Assembly (NCBI RefSeq): GCF_000176135.1
Contig: NZ_ACZN01000007.1
Location: 1 to 64,000, forward strand
DNA: 64,000 nt
From: Vibrio coralliilyticus ATCC BAA-450
GTDB lineage: Bacteria; Pseudomonadota; Gammaproteobacteria; Enterobacterales; Vibrionaceae
Direction of reading: 5' to 3'
Every line of letters begins with the position of its first letter. The stretch's first letter is position 1. The position numbers were made by a program, and so were the translations under genes. Below the pieces are notes generated by a model. The model made no database searches and was not told the origin of the DNA. It worked only from the letters and a program-made list of their open reading frames with translations. This document shows positions 1 to 9,164 of the stretch, in pieces.

Positions 1-1320
1 GTAACTGACTGTCACGCCCGCTGCTCACTTGAGTACCACCGGCCAGCAAAACCTCACCCGTCGACTGCACCGTCCCAGTGATGTCCAGACGCTCACCCTG
101 CACCGTCAGGTCTCCCCCACTGACAGTGGTCCCTGAAAGGGTCTGGCTGTCTGACAATAACTGCGCATCACCACTACTCACCACGGTTCCAGACTGCGTA
201 AGAGACGCTGTACGCAGCAATACGCTACCCACTCCTGAGCCCGATGACAGCGCATGAGTATGGTCAACCGACACCACACCACTGTTATTAATACTTTGAT
301 TGGCGTTTATCAGCGCCTGACCCAAGGCAATTACACGTCCGGTATTCAGCAGAGAATCTGCGGTTAAGTTCAGCGTATCTAAAGCCTGCAACGTCCCCGC
401 ATTCGTTATACTGCGTGACGATAACGTCAATTGTTCGCCCGCTAAGACGCCAGACGCACGGTTCACCACACCTTCTGTCACGCGCACAACCAACGCATCC
501 GATGTCGATAACTCCCCTCGGTTATCCAGACTTTTCGCGGTGACCGATATCTCGCCACCACTGACGACATCACCATCCGACACTAAATCGGATTCTGTGA
601 TTAACTGAATACCCTGATTGGCTTCAATGTCACCATTTTGAACTAACGTGCCACCATTGAGTGAAACTGCACCTGCCGATGAGATTGTCCCTTGATGGGT
701 CAGATGCTCCGCCGACACGTCAATATCACCACCACTGGAAAATTGACCCTGATTCACTAAGGTTTGACTGGTTATCGTCAATGGCAACTGGCTAACCAGC
801 TGCCCTTGGCTCCCCACATTTAGGTCACGTTGAAGCGTGACGGATAAGGTATCATCACTCTGGACACGACCATTAAGATGAGCCTCACCCGCCAACAATG
901 ACAACGCTTGTTTGGCCACCATCTGACCAGACTGAGTCAGCAAATCACTCTTCAGTGTGAGCTGCTCTCCGCTACTCACTTCACCTTGCAACGTTGTCGT
1001 GTCAGCAGTCAGACTCATGACTTTGCTCGATAACAACTTCTGGCTGCTCGACAGCACACCCGTCTCGACAGATAACGCACCACCTGACTCAACATCACCC
1101 GTCAACGACACCGAATCACGCTGCGATAACGTCATATCCCCAACACTGGCTAAGACACCACTTTGTGATAACGACTGACCTCGCACCGTCACAGCATCCT
1201 GCGACGTCACCGTTCCACCCAGTGTCACCGAATCACCTTCTATGACTAACTCTGCACCCGTACCTGTCTTACCTGTCAAAGAAACTTGAGGACCCGTCAC
1301 TCTCAAGCGCTGACCCGCCA
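1..1320 (-). repeat. 1,320-bp tandem repeat in tpsA, left copy
   Basis: This segment matches 1321-2640 base for base except at six positions: 1109, 1154, 1211, 1214, 1217 and 1307. The first 1,108 bases are identical. The period is 440 codons, so the reading frame is kept. The left window edge falls exactly at a unit phase boundary, so more copies may lie outside. Confidence 0.97.
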
Positions 1321-4279
1321 GTAACTGACTGTCACGCCCGCTGCTCACTTGAGTACCACCGGCCAGCAAAACCTCACCCGTCGACTGCACCGTCCCAGTG
1401 ATGTCCAGACGCTCACCCTGCACCGTCAGGTCTCCCCCACTGACAGTGGTCCCTGAAAGGGTCTGGCTGTCTGACAATAACTGCGCATCACCACTACTCA
1501 CCACGGTTCCAGACTGCGTAAGAGACGCTGTACGCAGCAATACGCTACCCACTCCTGAGCCCGATGACAGCGCATGAGTATGGTCAACCGACACCACACC
1601 ACTGTTATTAATACTTTGATTGGCGTTTATCAGCGCCTGACCCAAGGCAATTACACGTCCGGTATTCAGCAGAGAATCTGCGGTTAAGTTCAGCGTATCT
1701 AAAGCCTGCAACGTCCCCGCATTCGTTATACTGCGTGACGATAACGTCAATTGTTCGCCCGCTAAGACGCCAGACGCACGGTTCACCACACCTTCTGTCA
1801 CGCGCACAACCAACGCATCCGATGTCGATAACTCCCCTCGGTTATCCAGACTTTTCGCGGTGACCGATATCTCGCCACCACTGACGACATCACCATCCGA
1901 CACTAAATCGGATTCTGTGATTAACTGAATACCCTGATTGGCTTCAATGTCACCATTTTGAACTAACGTGCCACCATTGAGTGAAACTGCACCTGCCGAT
2001 GAGATTGTCCCTTGATGGGTCAGATGCTCCGCCGACACGTCAATATCACCACCACTGGAAAATTGACCCTGATTCACTAAGGTTTGACTGGTTATCGTCA
2101 ATGGCAACTGGCTAACCAGCTGCCCTTGGCTCCCCACATTTAGGTCACGTTGAAGCGTGACGGATAAGGTATCATCACTCTGGACACGACCATTAAGATG
2201 AGCCTCACCCGCCAACAATGACAACGCTTGTTTGGCCACCATCTGACCAGACTGAGTCAGCAAATCACTCTTCAGTGTGAGCTGCTCTCCGCTACTCACT
2301 TCACCTTGCAACGTTGTCGTGTCAGCAGTCAGACTCATGACTTTGCTCGATAACAACTTCTGGCTGCTCGACAGCACACCCGTCTCGACAGATAACGCAC
2401 CACCTGACTCAACATCACCCGTCAACGATACCGAATCACGCTGCGATAACGTCATATCCCCAACACTGGCTAACACACCACTTTGTGATAACGACTGACC
2501 TCGCACCGTCACAGCATCCTGCGACGTCACTGTACCGCCCAGTGTCACCGAATCACCTTCTATGACTAACTCTGCACCCGTACCTGTCTTACCTGTCAAA
2601 GAAACTTGAGGACCCGTCACTCTCAAACGCTGACCCGCCAGCAACTGACTGTCACGCCCGCTGCTCACTTGAGTACCACCGGCCAGCAAAGCCTCACCCG
2701 TCGACTGCACCGTCCCAGAAATGTCCAGATGCTCACCCTGTACCGTCAGGTCTCCAACACTCTCCAACACACCTGTTATAGAAGAGGCTGCCGCATCAAT
2801 AACTACAGTCTTACCTTGCGCTTGTCCTCGGTGAACTACTTTTTCACCGCTAACTAGTAGGCTAGAACCTGACTTAAGATGGCCGCTAGCATCTATATGA
2901 GAACTACTTAAAGTTAGATTATCTACTGCACTGAGATCCGTTTCTTCTGTTAATTTCAAGTGCTCATTTGATCTCAGCACCGCTTGCTCTGTTCTTGCTG
3001 TGCTACCAAATGTCAAAGTATCCGAAGAAATACTCAATTGCTTTGTTTGTATTGTTCCTGAGCCCGTTACACTCAACGTCTTTCCTGACACATCCAATGT
3101 CTCGGCTACCGAAATAGATCCTTGGTTTTCAAGACGGCTCACATTACTCCATTGAGCATTTTGAGTATTTAACGAGCTGCTAGCATTCAACTGGCTACGA
3201 CTAACTTTTGCCTCCAGATCGATGGTATCGATCTGACTTCCCAACAACGTCAAACCATCAGCATCCAAGTCTACATTCTGTCCTGCCGCAACTTTTGCAT
3301 CCTGGATAGCTACTTCTGCCCCTTCAATTGACAATTCAGTTTTGATACGTTGTTCGCCTTCAATAACCACATTGTCTTGGCTGCTAATCTCTAGTGATTT
3401 AGCGCTATCCACTCTTCCTAGGCGAACCTCACCGTCAGCACTAATTGTGATGTTTCCCTGGGAAGTTGACAGTTCACCAACATTAACCCCAACACCATCT
3501 TCTGTTGCAATTAAAGCGATACGACCCGCATACATCCCTCCAATAGATGAAGTATCTATCGCCAATTGAGGTTTGTTTGAGGGGCTATTCTCTTGTTTGA
3601 TGGTTTTGTTCGTCAAATATTCAACTTGATTACTTCCCGTAATGATGGATAAATCATTAGCATGAATAGCCGCATTTATTTCTGCTGTGCGACTTATAAT
3701 GTCAAAATAAGTTTGATTTGAGGCATCCAGCCCAAGCCCTTCGATACTTACCGAACCTTCGGCTACATTAAATCCGCTTAAAGCGCCCTTCTCAAACTCA
3801 GGCGTACCTGTTGAGAAGGTCACCCGAGGTGTATTGATAAAACCACATCCGTTACAAGTAATCCCGTATGGGTTTGCAAGAATAACATTGGCACTTTGAC
3901 CAAAAACCTCGGTATACCCCTCAAGCTTACTTCTGTTAGCTCCTGTCACTTCATTCAAGATGACACTGGCGGATTTTCCGTTTAAGTTGGGGTTGTTCTG
4001 TAACAAGCCACCAAGCTGTGATTGCGCTAATTGCGCAGTCGAGTTATTGAGGATAAGTCCCTTCGAATCTACGTTAAACTGTTTATACTTGTTATGAGAC
4101 AAACCGTTGCTGTCTGGTGTCGCGATATTAACCACTTCTACACCATTGCCAGCCGCAACTTTCGATGTGTTTACTACTGAGGTATCGATTACCACATTAG
4201 CCATCGCTGGCTGAAGTGTCATCAAACAGCATAGTGTATAGGTCAGAGTCACCTGACTAAAAGTCAAACGTTTATCCAT
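1..4279 (-). CDS. TpsA exoprotein, filamentous haemagglutinin/CdiA type (partial, C-terminus off the left edge)
   Basis: Secreted partner of a two-partner (type Vb) secretion system. Reading leftward from ATG at 4279 the frame stays open to the window edge, giving about 1,426 residues without the C-terminus. A signal peptide (to about residue 27, ending PAMA) precedes the haemagglutination-activity TPS domain, with its hallmark motifs NPNL (96-99), NPYG (136-139) and CNGCGF (142-147). Then comes beta-helix-like sequence rich in G, S, T and V, and from about residue 508 a tandem array of 440-residue units. The TpsB transporter gene lies 17 bp upstream. The TPS domain is recognised by TpsB and starts folding at the cell surface. 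Whether this is an adhesin or a contact-dependent toxin (CdiA) depends on the missing C-terminus. The class is certain; the toxin role is open. Confidence 0.93.
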   Translation of the reverse strand, partial: MDKRLTFSQVTLTYTLCCLMTLQPAMANVVIDTSVVNTSKVAAGNGVEVVNIATPDSNGLSHNKYKQFNVDSKGLILNNSTAQLAQSQLGGLLQNNPNLNGKSASVILNEVTGANRSKLEGYTEVFGQSANVILANPYGITCNGCGFINTPRVTFSTGTPEFEKGALSGFNVAEGSVSIEGLGLDASNQTYFDIISRTAEINAAIHANDLSIITGSNQVEYLTNKTIKQENSPSNKPQLAIDTSSIGGMYAGRIALIATEDGVGVNVGELSTSQGNITISADGEVRLGRVDSAKSLEISSQDNVVIEGEQRIKTELSIEGAEVAIQDAKVAAGQNVDLDADGLTLLGSQIDTIDLEAKVSRSQLNASSSLNTQNAQWSNVSRLENQGSISVAETLDVSGKTLSVTGSGTIQTKQLSISSDTLTFGSTARTEQAVLRSNEHLKLTEETDLSAVDNLTLSSSHIDASGHLKSGSSLLVSGEKVVHRGQAQGKTVVIDAAASSITGVLESVGDLTVQGEHLDISGTVQSTGEALLAGGTQVSSGRDSQLLAGQRLRVTGPQVSLTGKTGTGAELVIEGDSVTLGGTVTSQDAVTVRGQSLSQSGVLASVGDMTLSQRDSVSLTGDVESGGALSVETGVLSSSQKLLSSKVMSLTADTTTLQGEVSSGEQLTLKSDLLTQSGQMVAKQALSLLAGEAHLNGRVQSDDTLSVTLQRDLNVGSQGQLVSQLPLTITSQTLVNQGQFSSGGDIDVSAEHLTHQGTISSAGAVSLNGGTLVQNGDIEANQGIQLITESDLVSDGDVVSGGEISVTAKSLDNRGELSTSDALVVRVTEGVVNRASGVLAGEQLTLSSRSITNAGTLQALDTLNLTADSLLNTGRVIALGQALINANQSINNSGVVSVDHTHALSSGSGVGSVLLRTASLTQSGTVVSSGDAQLLSDSQTLSGTTVSGGDLTVQGERLDITGTVQSTGEVLLAGGTQVSSGRDSQLLAGQRLRVTGPQVSLTGKTGTGAELVIEGDSVTLGGTVTSQDAVTVRGQSLSQSGVLASVGDMTLSQRDSVSLTGDVESGGALSVETGVLSSSQKLLSSKVMSLTADTTTLQGEVSSGEQLTLKSDLLTQSGQMVAKQALSLLAGEAHLNGRVQSDDTLSVTLQRDLNVGSQGQLVSQLPLTITSQTLVNQGQFSSGGDIDVSAEHLTHQGTISSAGAVSLNGGTLVQNGDIEANQGIQLITESDLVSDGDVVSGGEISVTAKSLDNRGELSTSDALVVRVTEGVVNRASGVLAGEQLTLSSRSITNAGTLQALDTLNLTADSLLNTGRVIALGQALINANQSINNSGVVSVDHTHALSSGSGVGSVLLRTASLTQSGTVVSSGDAQLLSDSQTLSGTTVSGGDLTVQGERLDITGTVQSTGEVLLAGGTQVSSGRDSQL
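1321..2640 (-). repeat. 1,320-bp tandem repeat in tpsA, right copy
   Basis: Second copy of the 440-codon unit. It encodes repeating beta-helix rungs of the form SGGDLTVQGERL and LAGGTQVSSG. Differences from the left copy are all confined to its last ~210 bases. Confidence 0.97.
2641..2760 (-). repeat. Truncated, diverged third copy of the tpsA repeat
   Basis: About 120 bases match the beginning of the 1,320-bp unit with scattered changes (for example at 2642, 2691, 2719-2720, 2730 and 2741). The similarity then stops. In the protein this is the N-terminal edge of the array. A short 10-base direct duplication (2751-2760 and 2761-2770) sits at the boundary. Confidence 0.85.
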
Positions 4280-4296
4280 AGAAGAAAGCCTTATAC

Positions 4297-5982
4297 TCAA
4301 ATCGACAGTTCAAGTCGGTAATAGACAACGTAATCATCAGCTTTAAGCTGAGACGGAAAAGCCAAGGGGAGGCCTAAAGAAAGGGAGCTAGATGCATGCT
4401 TCGATCTTGTTTTAACCCCAAAGCTAGCACCGGCAAGCGAACCGCGTTCTGATTCATCAGTTGGATCTTTAGCTATGCTTCCCATATCTAAGGCAGCATT
4501 AAGCGAGATTTGCCCTAGGTAAGGGTATTGGCTTACATTTTTTGTTAGGTCATTACGCCAGTAATAACCTTCATCTCCAGATAAGGATTTACCTTTAAAG
4601 CCTCGAACCGAGTATTCGCCACCAATACTAATTCGCTCTGCGCCATACAGGGTGTCATTGCTCCACTGACCAAAAAATGTACTAGAAAAAATAAGTTCAT
4701 TCGCCAGAAAATGGGTATAGCTTCCAGATATAGTTCCTTTTGAGAACTGAGCTCTTGGAATAGTAGGGTCTGAAGACTGATTCTCTTCACCACCAAACCA
4801 ATCAGTCCCTAAAGAATATTTAGGAGAGACCGTTAAGAAACCATCACCCAAGCGCGTGCTGTGTTCCCATGAAAATGAAGCAGAAGACAAATCTCGTGAG
4901 CTAGATTCAAGCAATTGATCAAGTAGGTAGTTTTTTTCCCGTCGATGATTAATTCCAAGTCTAAAAGAAGACTTACTCCTATCATCTCGATAAAATAACC
5001 ATTTTATATCTGCATCATGACTATTTGTTTTTCCAGACGCATCAAAGACAAAGTCATTACTTGTGAAATTGGTGCTGTATTTACTGAACGCTGACCTGTA
5101 GCCAATATTCCAATAACCGACTGGGAAGTCGAGGCTCAAGTATAGGCTCTCGGAATCTCTAGAATCGATAAAAGCGGCACTCTTAGTGGCTGAAATTGTC
5201 CATTTGTCAAATAAATTCAGCATATCTTCCGCCGAGACACTGAGCGATAATTGCTCTTCGCCCGTCGATTTTTGACCACCATTGCTTAAACCGGCACTAG
5301 CTGAAACTATTCGACCTAATTCAGTTTTTATATCAACAATCGAGTAGCCTTGTTTTTTACCTGGCAGAAACTGAATTTGAGCATTATAACGAGACAATCG
5401 ATTTATCTGTTCTAAACCTTGCTCAATATCTCTTAAGTTAAGCACTCCTCTCATGGCCCTTGGAAGTACCATATTCAAACTAGACGAAGGAGCACCATTT
5501 AATAGTATCTGCTCTATTTTTCCTTCCAGAATTACTATCTTAAGCACTCCAGAACTAAGATCCTGAGGGATTAGGAAAGCGCGTGAGGTAACGTAACCAC
5601 TCTTGACATAGTGGTTTGTAATTACCCTTAAATATTCATTTATTTCATTTAAGCCAATGCATGATGGGGAAAAATTCAACCAATGCACCAGCTCTTCGTC
5701 AGAGTAAATCTCGTTACCTTCGAAGCTCAAACTATGCACTTCAAAGCATTCAGCCGATTCTACGCTGTCACTTTTTGGTAAAGTAGGGAAATTGTGTAAC
5801 TGACTAACCGAATCTTTTGCTTTTTCTAACTGCTCTAATCTGATTGCTTGCTCTCTTTCTTGCTCAGCAAGAGTAGAAGGAGACACTACATTTATGAGGG
5901 TTGAAGCCATGCTCAATTTAATTGACATAACAACAAAAACACCGAGTGCGGTCGCTTTAACTCCACACTGGAAAGACAACAT
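4297..5982 (-). CDS. TpsB outer-membrane transporter (ShlB/FhaC/HecB family)
   Basis: Omp85-superfamily pore that moves the adjacent TpsA across the outer membrane. The 561-aa chain has a signal peptide (about 1-26). A POTRA-type region follows (about 70-160: CFEVHSLSFEGNEIYSDEEL, then a segment ending VILEGKIEQILLNG), and then a C-terminal beta-barrel. The conserved VRGF motif of barrel loop 6 is at about residue 460, inside GGEYSVRGFKG. The length is usual for the family. The gene precedes tpsA by 17 bp, so they are one operon in the cdiB-cdiA / fhaC-fhaB arrangement. AGGT lies about 6 bases before the ATG. The gene looks more AT-rich than the downstream repeats, which would fit transfer, but this was not measured. 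Confidence 0.95.
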   Translation of the reverse strand: MLSFQCGVKATALGVFVVMSIKLSMASTLINVVSPSTLAEQEREQAIRLEQLEKAKDSVSQLHNFPTLPKSDSVESAECFEVHSLSFEGNEIYSDEELVHWLNFSPSCIGLNEINEYLRVITNHYVKSGYVTSRAFLIPQDLSSGVLKIVILEGKIEQILLNGAPSSSLNMVLPRAMRGVLNLRDIEQGLEQINRLSRYNAQIQFLPGKKQGYSIVDIKTELGRIVSASAGLSNGGQKSTGEEQLSLSVSAEDMLNLFDKWTISATKSAAFIDSRDSESLYLSLDFPVGYWNIGYRSAFSKYSTNFTSNDFVFDASGKTNSHDADIKWLFYRDDRSKSSFRLGINHRREKNYLLDQLLESSSRDLSSASFSWEHSTRLGDGFLTVSPKYSLGTDWFGGEENQSSDPTIPRAQFSKGTISGSYTHFLANELIFSSTFFGQWSNDTLYGAERISIGGEYSVRGFKGKSLSGDEGYYWRNDLTKNVSQYPYLGQISLNAALDMGSIAKDPTDESERGSLAGASFGVKTRSKHASSSLSLGLPLAFPSQLKADDYVVYYRLELSI

Positions 5983-6156
5983 ATTTTACCTGCCAATCAA
6001 ACGTTATTTTTTTGTAAAACGAATAATTAATTTATTATTTATGAGTCAGGTACAATAACACTTGATTATAATTTGACAAGATGAAATTGACTAAAAATAC
6101 ATCAAGTAAATATATTGCATATTTGTGCAAAAGGTATGATTAAAATCAGGATAATT

Positions 6157-6188
6157 AAAAAAGCCCCGCTCTGAGAGCGGGGCTTTTT
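6157..6188. terminator. Bidirectional Rho-independent terminator
   Basis: Perfect 9-bp stem GCCCCGCTC / GAGCGGGGC with a TGA loop, A-run on the left and T-run on the right. It ends the purine permease transcript on the minus strand and insulates the tpsB promoter region. Confidence 0.92.
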
Positions 6189-6203
6189 AGTTTCAGAATC
6201 TTA

Positions 6204-7574
6204 TTACAGCAGTATCAAGTAAGTCAGGAAGATAGCCGATAGAGCGTAAATCACCGGATGAACCTGTTTACCTTTACCTGCCACAACCATGGTAAATGCG
6301 TAGCTAATAAAGCCCATCGCCATACCGTTGGCTGGTGAAAAACTTAGAACAGTGAACATGATGGTAAAGAATGCCGCAATGCGGGATTCTTTTTGCTCCC
6401 AGCTAATTTGCCCTAAGCGCCCGATCATATAAATGCCCACTACGACCATCGCTGGCGCTACCATGGCGGCTGAGAAAATCGAAAACAGCGGATATAGGAA
6501 CAGAGACACTAAGAACAGGCCTGCGACCATCACGGCAGCTAATCCGGTTTTGGCGCCCTGAGAAGAAGCGATGCCGGACTCTGAGAATGCAGTGATGGAG
6601 GTGGTTCCCAGAACTGAACCAATCACTGTACCACCAGCATCTGCAACCAATGCAGAACGTGCATTGGGTACCTTGCCATCTTTATCGATGATCCCTGCAT
6701 CACGGCCAACGCCAACAATCGTGCTCAGGCCATCAAAGAAATCGACAATTAGGAAAATAATCACAATAAGCAGCAGATCAAACATTTTGTCCGCCGTTAA
6801 TCCTGAAAAATCGAACACTGCACCAAAACTGCCCGCTAAGCTTGGCGGCGCGGAGACCAATTGCTCTGGAATCGGCGCGTTGTTGGTCCCCATCACCATG
6901 TCAGCAAAGACGGTTAACACAATAGCAGTGACAAAAGAAATAAAGGTCGCCAGCTTGATATCGCGCACCATGCATCCCAAAGCGACAAAGATACTGATGT
7001 AAGCAATGATGACCTGTGGGTCTGTCACCTTGCCCATGCTGACCAGAATGATCGGGTTAGAAACAATAATGCCGGCGTTTTTCAGGCCAAGAAAGGCAAT
7101 GAACAGTCCAAGTGAAACAGTGATCGCCAGCTTAAGATCTTCTGGTATCGACTCAATCATCGCCTTGCGGATATTGGTCATCGACAGAATCAGGTACAAC
7201 ACACCGGAGAGAAAGATACCAAACAGTGCTTCATGCCACACCAATGCAACCGAGCTACTCAGCAACATCCCCTTGAAGAAGCCATTCATGCTCATGCCTG
7301 GCGCTAGCATCACTGGGTAATTGCCCCAAATGCCCATAATCAAGGTGGCTACCGCCGCTGCGATCGCCGTCGCCGTAAACACCGCGCCTTTATCCATACC
7401 GGGAATACTGCCCAGAATGGCTGGGTTAACAGCCAGAATATAGCTCATCGCCAAAAACGTAATAAAGCCTGCGTACAGCTCAGTACCTAGGGTGGTATTA
7501 CGTTGAGTGATTTTAAATACCGATTCCAGTACACCGGACTGATTCTGGCTTTTCAGGGTTGATTCGAGACTCAC
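6204..7574 (-). CDS. NCS2-family purine (hypoxanthine/guanine-type) permease
   Basis: Inner-membrane proton-coupled nucleobase transporter of the AzgA/GhxP/PbuG branch of NCS2. About 456 aa and very hydrophobic, with 12 or more predicted membrane segments. Family signatures are AGFITFLAMSYILAVNPAIL near the N-terminus, APGMSMNGFF, a segment of the form DFFDGLSTIVGVGRDAG, and TSITAFSESGIASSQGAKTG. The frame extends upstream to a TTG at 7646. I prefer GTG at 7574, because AAAGG sits 7 bases before it and homology begins just after. Two PurR-like operators and a sigma-70 promoter upstream support control by purine supply. The exact base specificity cannot be read from the sequence. Confidence 0.88.
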   Translation of the reverse strand: MSLESTLKSQNQSGVLESVFKITQRNTTLGTELYAGFITFLAMSYILAVNPAILGSIPGMDKGAVFTATAIAAAVATLIMGIWGNYPVMLAPGMSMNGFFKGMLLSSSVALVWHEALFGIFLSGVLYLILSMTNIRKAMIESIPEDLKLAITVSLGLFIAFLGLKNAGIIVSNPIILVSMGKVTDPQVIIAYISIFVALGCMVRDIKLATFISFVTAIVLTVFADMVMGTNNAPIPEQLVSAPPSLAGSFGAVFDFSGLTADKMFDLLLIVIIFLIVDFFDGLSTIVGVGRDAGIIDKDGKVPNARSALVADAGGTVIGSVLGTTSITAFSESGIASSQGAKTGLAAVMVAGLFLVSLFLYPLFSIFSAAMVAPAMVVVGIYMIGRLGQISWEQKESRIAAFFTIMFTVLSFSPANGMAMGFISYAFTMVVAGKGKQVHPVIYALSAIFLTYLILL

Positions 7575-7710
7575 AATGAAACCTTTACAAGTGGGGTAAA
7601 CAGTAAACGGGTTCAATGCTGTATGAAGAGAAAAGGGGCAAAGCAACTGTAGTCACCGAGATAGGCTCAGCGGTAGAAACGTCCAATCCATTTCATCAGA
7701 CATATACAGC

Positions 7711-7787
7711 ATTTAATCGTTTGCGCGGATTGTAAGGATCTTGAGTGAAATCTCAATGCTTTTGTGTAAATTTAGCAAACGTTTGCT
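7711..7787 (-). promoter_or_regulatory. Purine permease promoter with two PurR-like operators
   Basis: On the minus strand a promoter TTGAGA (7756-7751), 16-bp spacer, TACAAT (7734-7729) precedes the permease. A perfect palindrome AGCAAACGTTTGCT (7787-7774) lies upstream of the -35. A second site GCGCAAACGATTAAAT (7726-7711) overlaps the expected start point. Both resemble the gammaproteobacterial PurR consensus ACGCAAACGTTTGCGT. This fits repression when purines are plentiful. The sites are seen; the regulator is inferred. Confidence 0.75.
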
Positions 7788-7826
7788 TCGAGTATGTATT
7801 GGTCAATCAAATGCTAGATTCATTCA

Positions 7827-8723
7827 CTACTGAACGTAAAACCGAACCGGAACCGTCCAAGTTAAGGTCGCACCACTAACTTCGTCGGGTGGTAATGGCA
7901 ATGGCATAGCGCGGTAAACAAGATCCACCGCTTCTTTATCGAGCGATTCTGTTCCGCTACTGCGCACCAGTTTGACGCCCAACACCTGCCCTGCTCTATC
8001 CATAGTAAAAGTTATCAAGGGCACACCTTGTTTACGCATTCGCTTAGCGCGGCGCGGATACTGCTTATGCTGCTCAAGATGTAGCACCAGTTGCTGCTTC
8101 CAACTCACCTTGACTTGTTTGAGGTGCTGGCTGAATGCCCCCGATACGCCTTGAACCTGCTTACGCTCTTTTTCGACTTCAAGCTTGGGAGCACTCTTTT
8201 TAATCTGGGCGACCGAAGCTTGCTGACTGACTGAAGGCGTCTCGACTTTCGGCGTTTCCATCTGTTTTTGAACCTGAGCTACAGGTGTGCTTTCTGCTTT
8301 CTTTTTTGGCTTCGTTTCTTTTGGTTTTGCCGGCTTGGGCACAGTAGTCGCAATCTCTGAAGGACGCTGTGTTTCTTTGACCACAATCGGAGTCGGCTCT
8401 GGTGCACTCTCGACCTCTTGTTGGATCTCCTTTTGTAGCTCAAGCGGCTCTGGGCGAGCCATTGACGCCATAGAGTCCATCGACTCATTTTGCTCTGGGC
8501 CAGTGTTTAATGCAGGCTTTTCAACATGTGGCGCCGCGACGGGCGCAACCAAAGCAACACTGACCGGAATCGCTGCCGGCGGCTGAATAAATTCAGCTTT
8601 AGGTTGGTAAAAATAATAGGCCGCGACAGCCAGATGCAGGCCGACACTAACGGCTATACCGGGGAACAACCAAGGGCCAAAGCTATCATGCGATGTGGCT
8701 CTGCCTAACTGACTGCCCATCAT
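7827..8723 (-). CDS. tonB: TonB energy transducer
   Basis: Periplasm-spanning protein that delivers proton-motive-force energy to TonB-dependent receptors. 298 aa: one N-terminal membrane anchor (about 14-35), a long charged Pro/Lys/Glu-rich middle (about 95-190) and a C-terminal TonB domain (about 215-298, with YPRRAKRMRKQG and a WTVPVRFYVQ end). The ATG overlaps the exbD stop as ATGA, so translation is coupled. It is the last gene of the haem island and probably energises the receptor at 12610-15702. I see no clear terminator before the purine permease promoter. Confidence 0.93.
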   Translation of the reverse strand: MMGSQLGRATSHDSFGPWLFPGIAVSVGLHLAVAAYYFYQPKAEFIQPPAAIPVSVALVAPVAAPHVEKPALNTGPEQNESMDSMASMARPEPLELQKEIQQEVESAPEPTPIVVKETQRPSEIATTVPKPAKPKETKPKKKAESTPVAQVQKQMETPKVETPSVSQQASVAQIKKSAPKLEVEKERKQVQGVSGAFSQHLKQVKVSWKQQLVLHLEQHKQYPRRAKRMRKQGVPLITFTMDRAGQVLGVKLVRSSGTESLDKEAVDLVYRAMPLPLPPDEVSGATLTWTVPVRFYVQ

Positions 8724-9151
8724 GCCCCTGCTGTCTCTGGTTGTTCCAACCCGACCAAAGCGATCTGCGCATAACCTTCCGCGACCAACGCATTCATCAC
8801 TTTCATCAAGCTTTGATAATCCAGTGCTTTGTCAGCACGCAAATAGATACGTTGCTCTTTATCGGGCAAAGCTTGGGCTAACGCTTGAGGCAGTTGTTCG
8901 AGAGTCACTGTTTTCTCCTCGCCCAATGTCAGTGCCAGATCGGTGCTGACGGTCAAGTAAAACGGAGCCTTAGGTTGAGGTGTCGGTGCCGCCGAAGACG
9001 TTGGTAAATCGACCGGTATATTGACCGTCGCCAGTGGTGCCGCAACCATTACTATGATCAGCAACACCAGCATGACATCAACAAATGGCGTTATGTTGAT
9101 CTCATGATTGACCGCCAACTCATCCTGCTGCGAAGCAACTTTAAATCCCAT
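8720..9151 (-). CDS. exbD: ExbD biopolymer transport protein
   Basis: Proton-channel partner of ExbB in the TonB motor. 143 aa with one membrane helix near the N-terminus. The conserved membrane-embedded Asp lies in NITPFVDVMLVLLIIVMV (about residue 27). A periplasmic domain follows. GGAG precedes the ATG, 13 bp after the exbB stop. The gene overlaps tonB by 4 bases. Confidence 0.95.
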   Translation of the reverse strand: MGFKVASQQDELAVNHEINITPFVDVMLVLLIIVMVAAPLATVNIPVDLPTSSAAPTPQPKAPFYLTVSTDLALTLGEEKTVTLEQLPQALAQALPDKEQRIYLRADKALDYQSLMKVMNALVAEGYAQIALVGLEQPETAGA

Positions 9152-9164
9152 ATCTATTCTCCGC

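Noticed and set aside
1..2760. Direct repeats that might suggest CRISPR or satellite DNA
   Set aside because: The period is 1,320 bp, both copies are coding in one continuous minus-strand frame, and there are no short repeats with unique spacers.
957..2857. Open plus-strand frames of about 70-80 codons inside the tpsA repeats
   Set aside because: They are antisense shadows of the minus-strand TpsA gene, are duplicated by the repeat itself, and have no convincing ribosome sites.
6571..7320. Plus-strand frames of 104-143 codons opposite the purine permease
   Set aside because: The permease membrane segments and NCS2 motifs are continuous on the minus strand; the opposite frames are low-information shadows.
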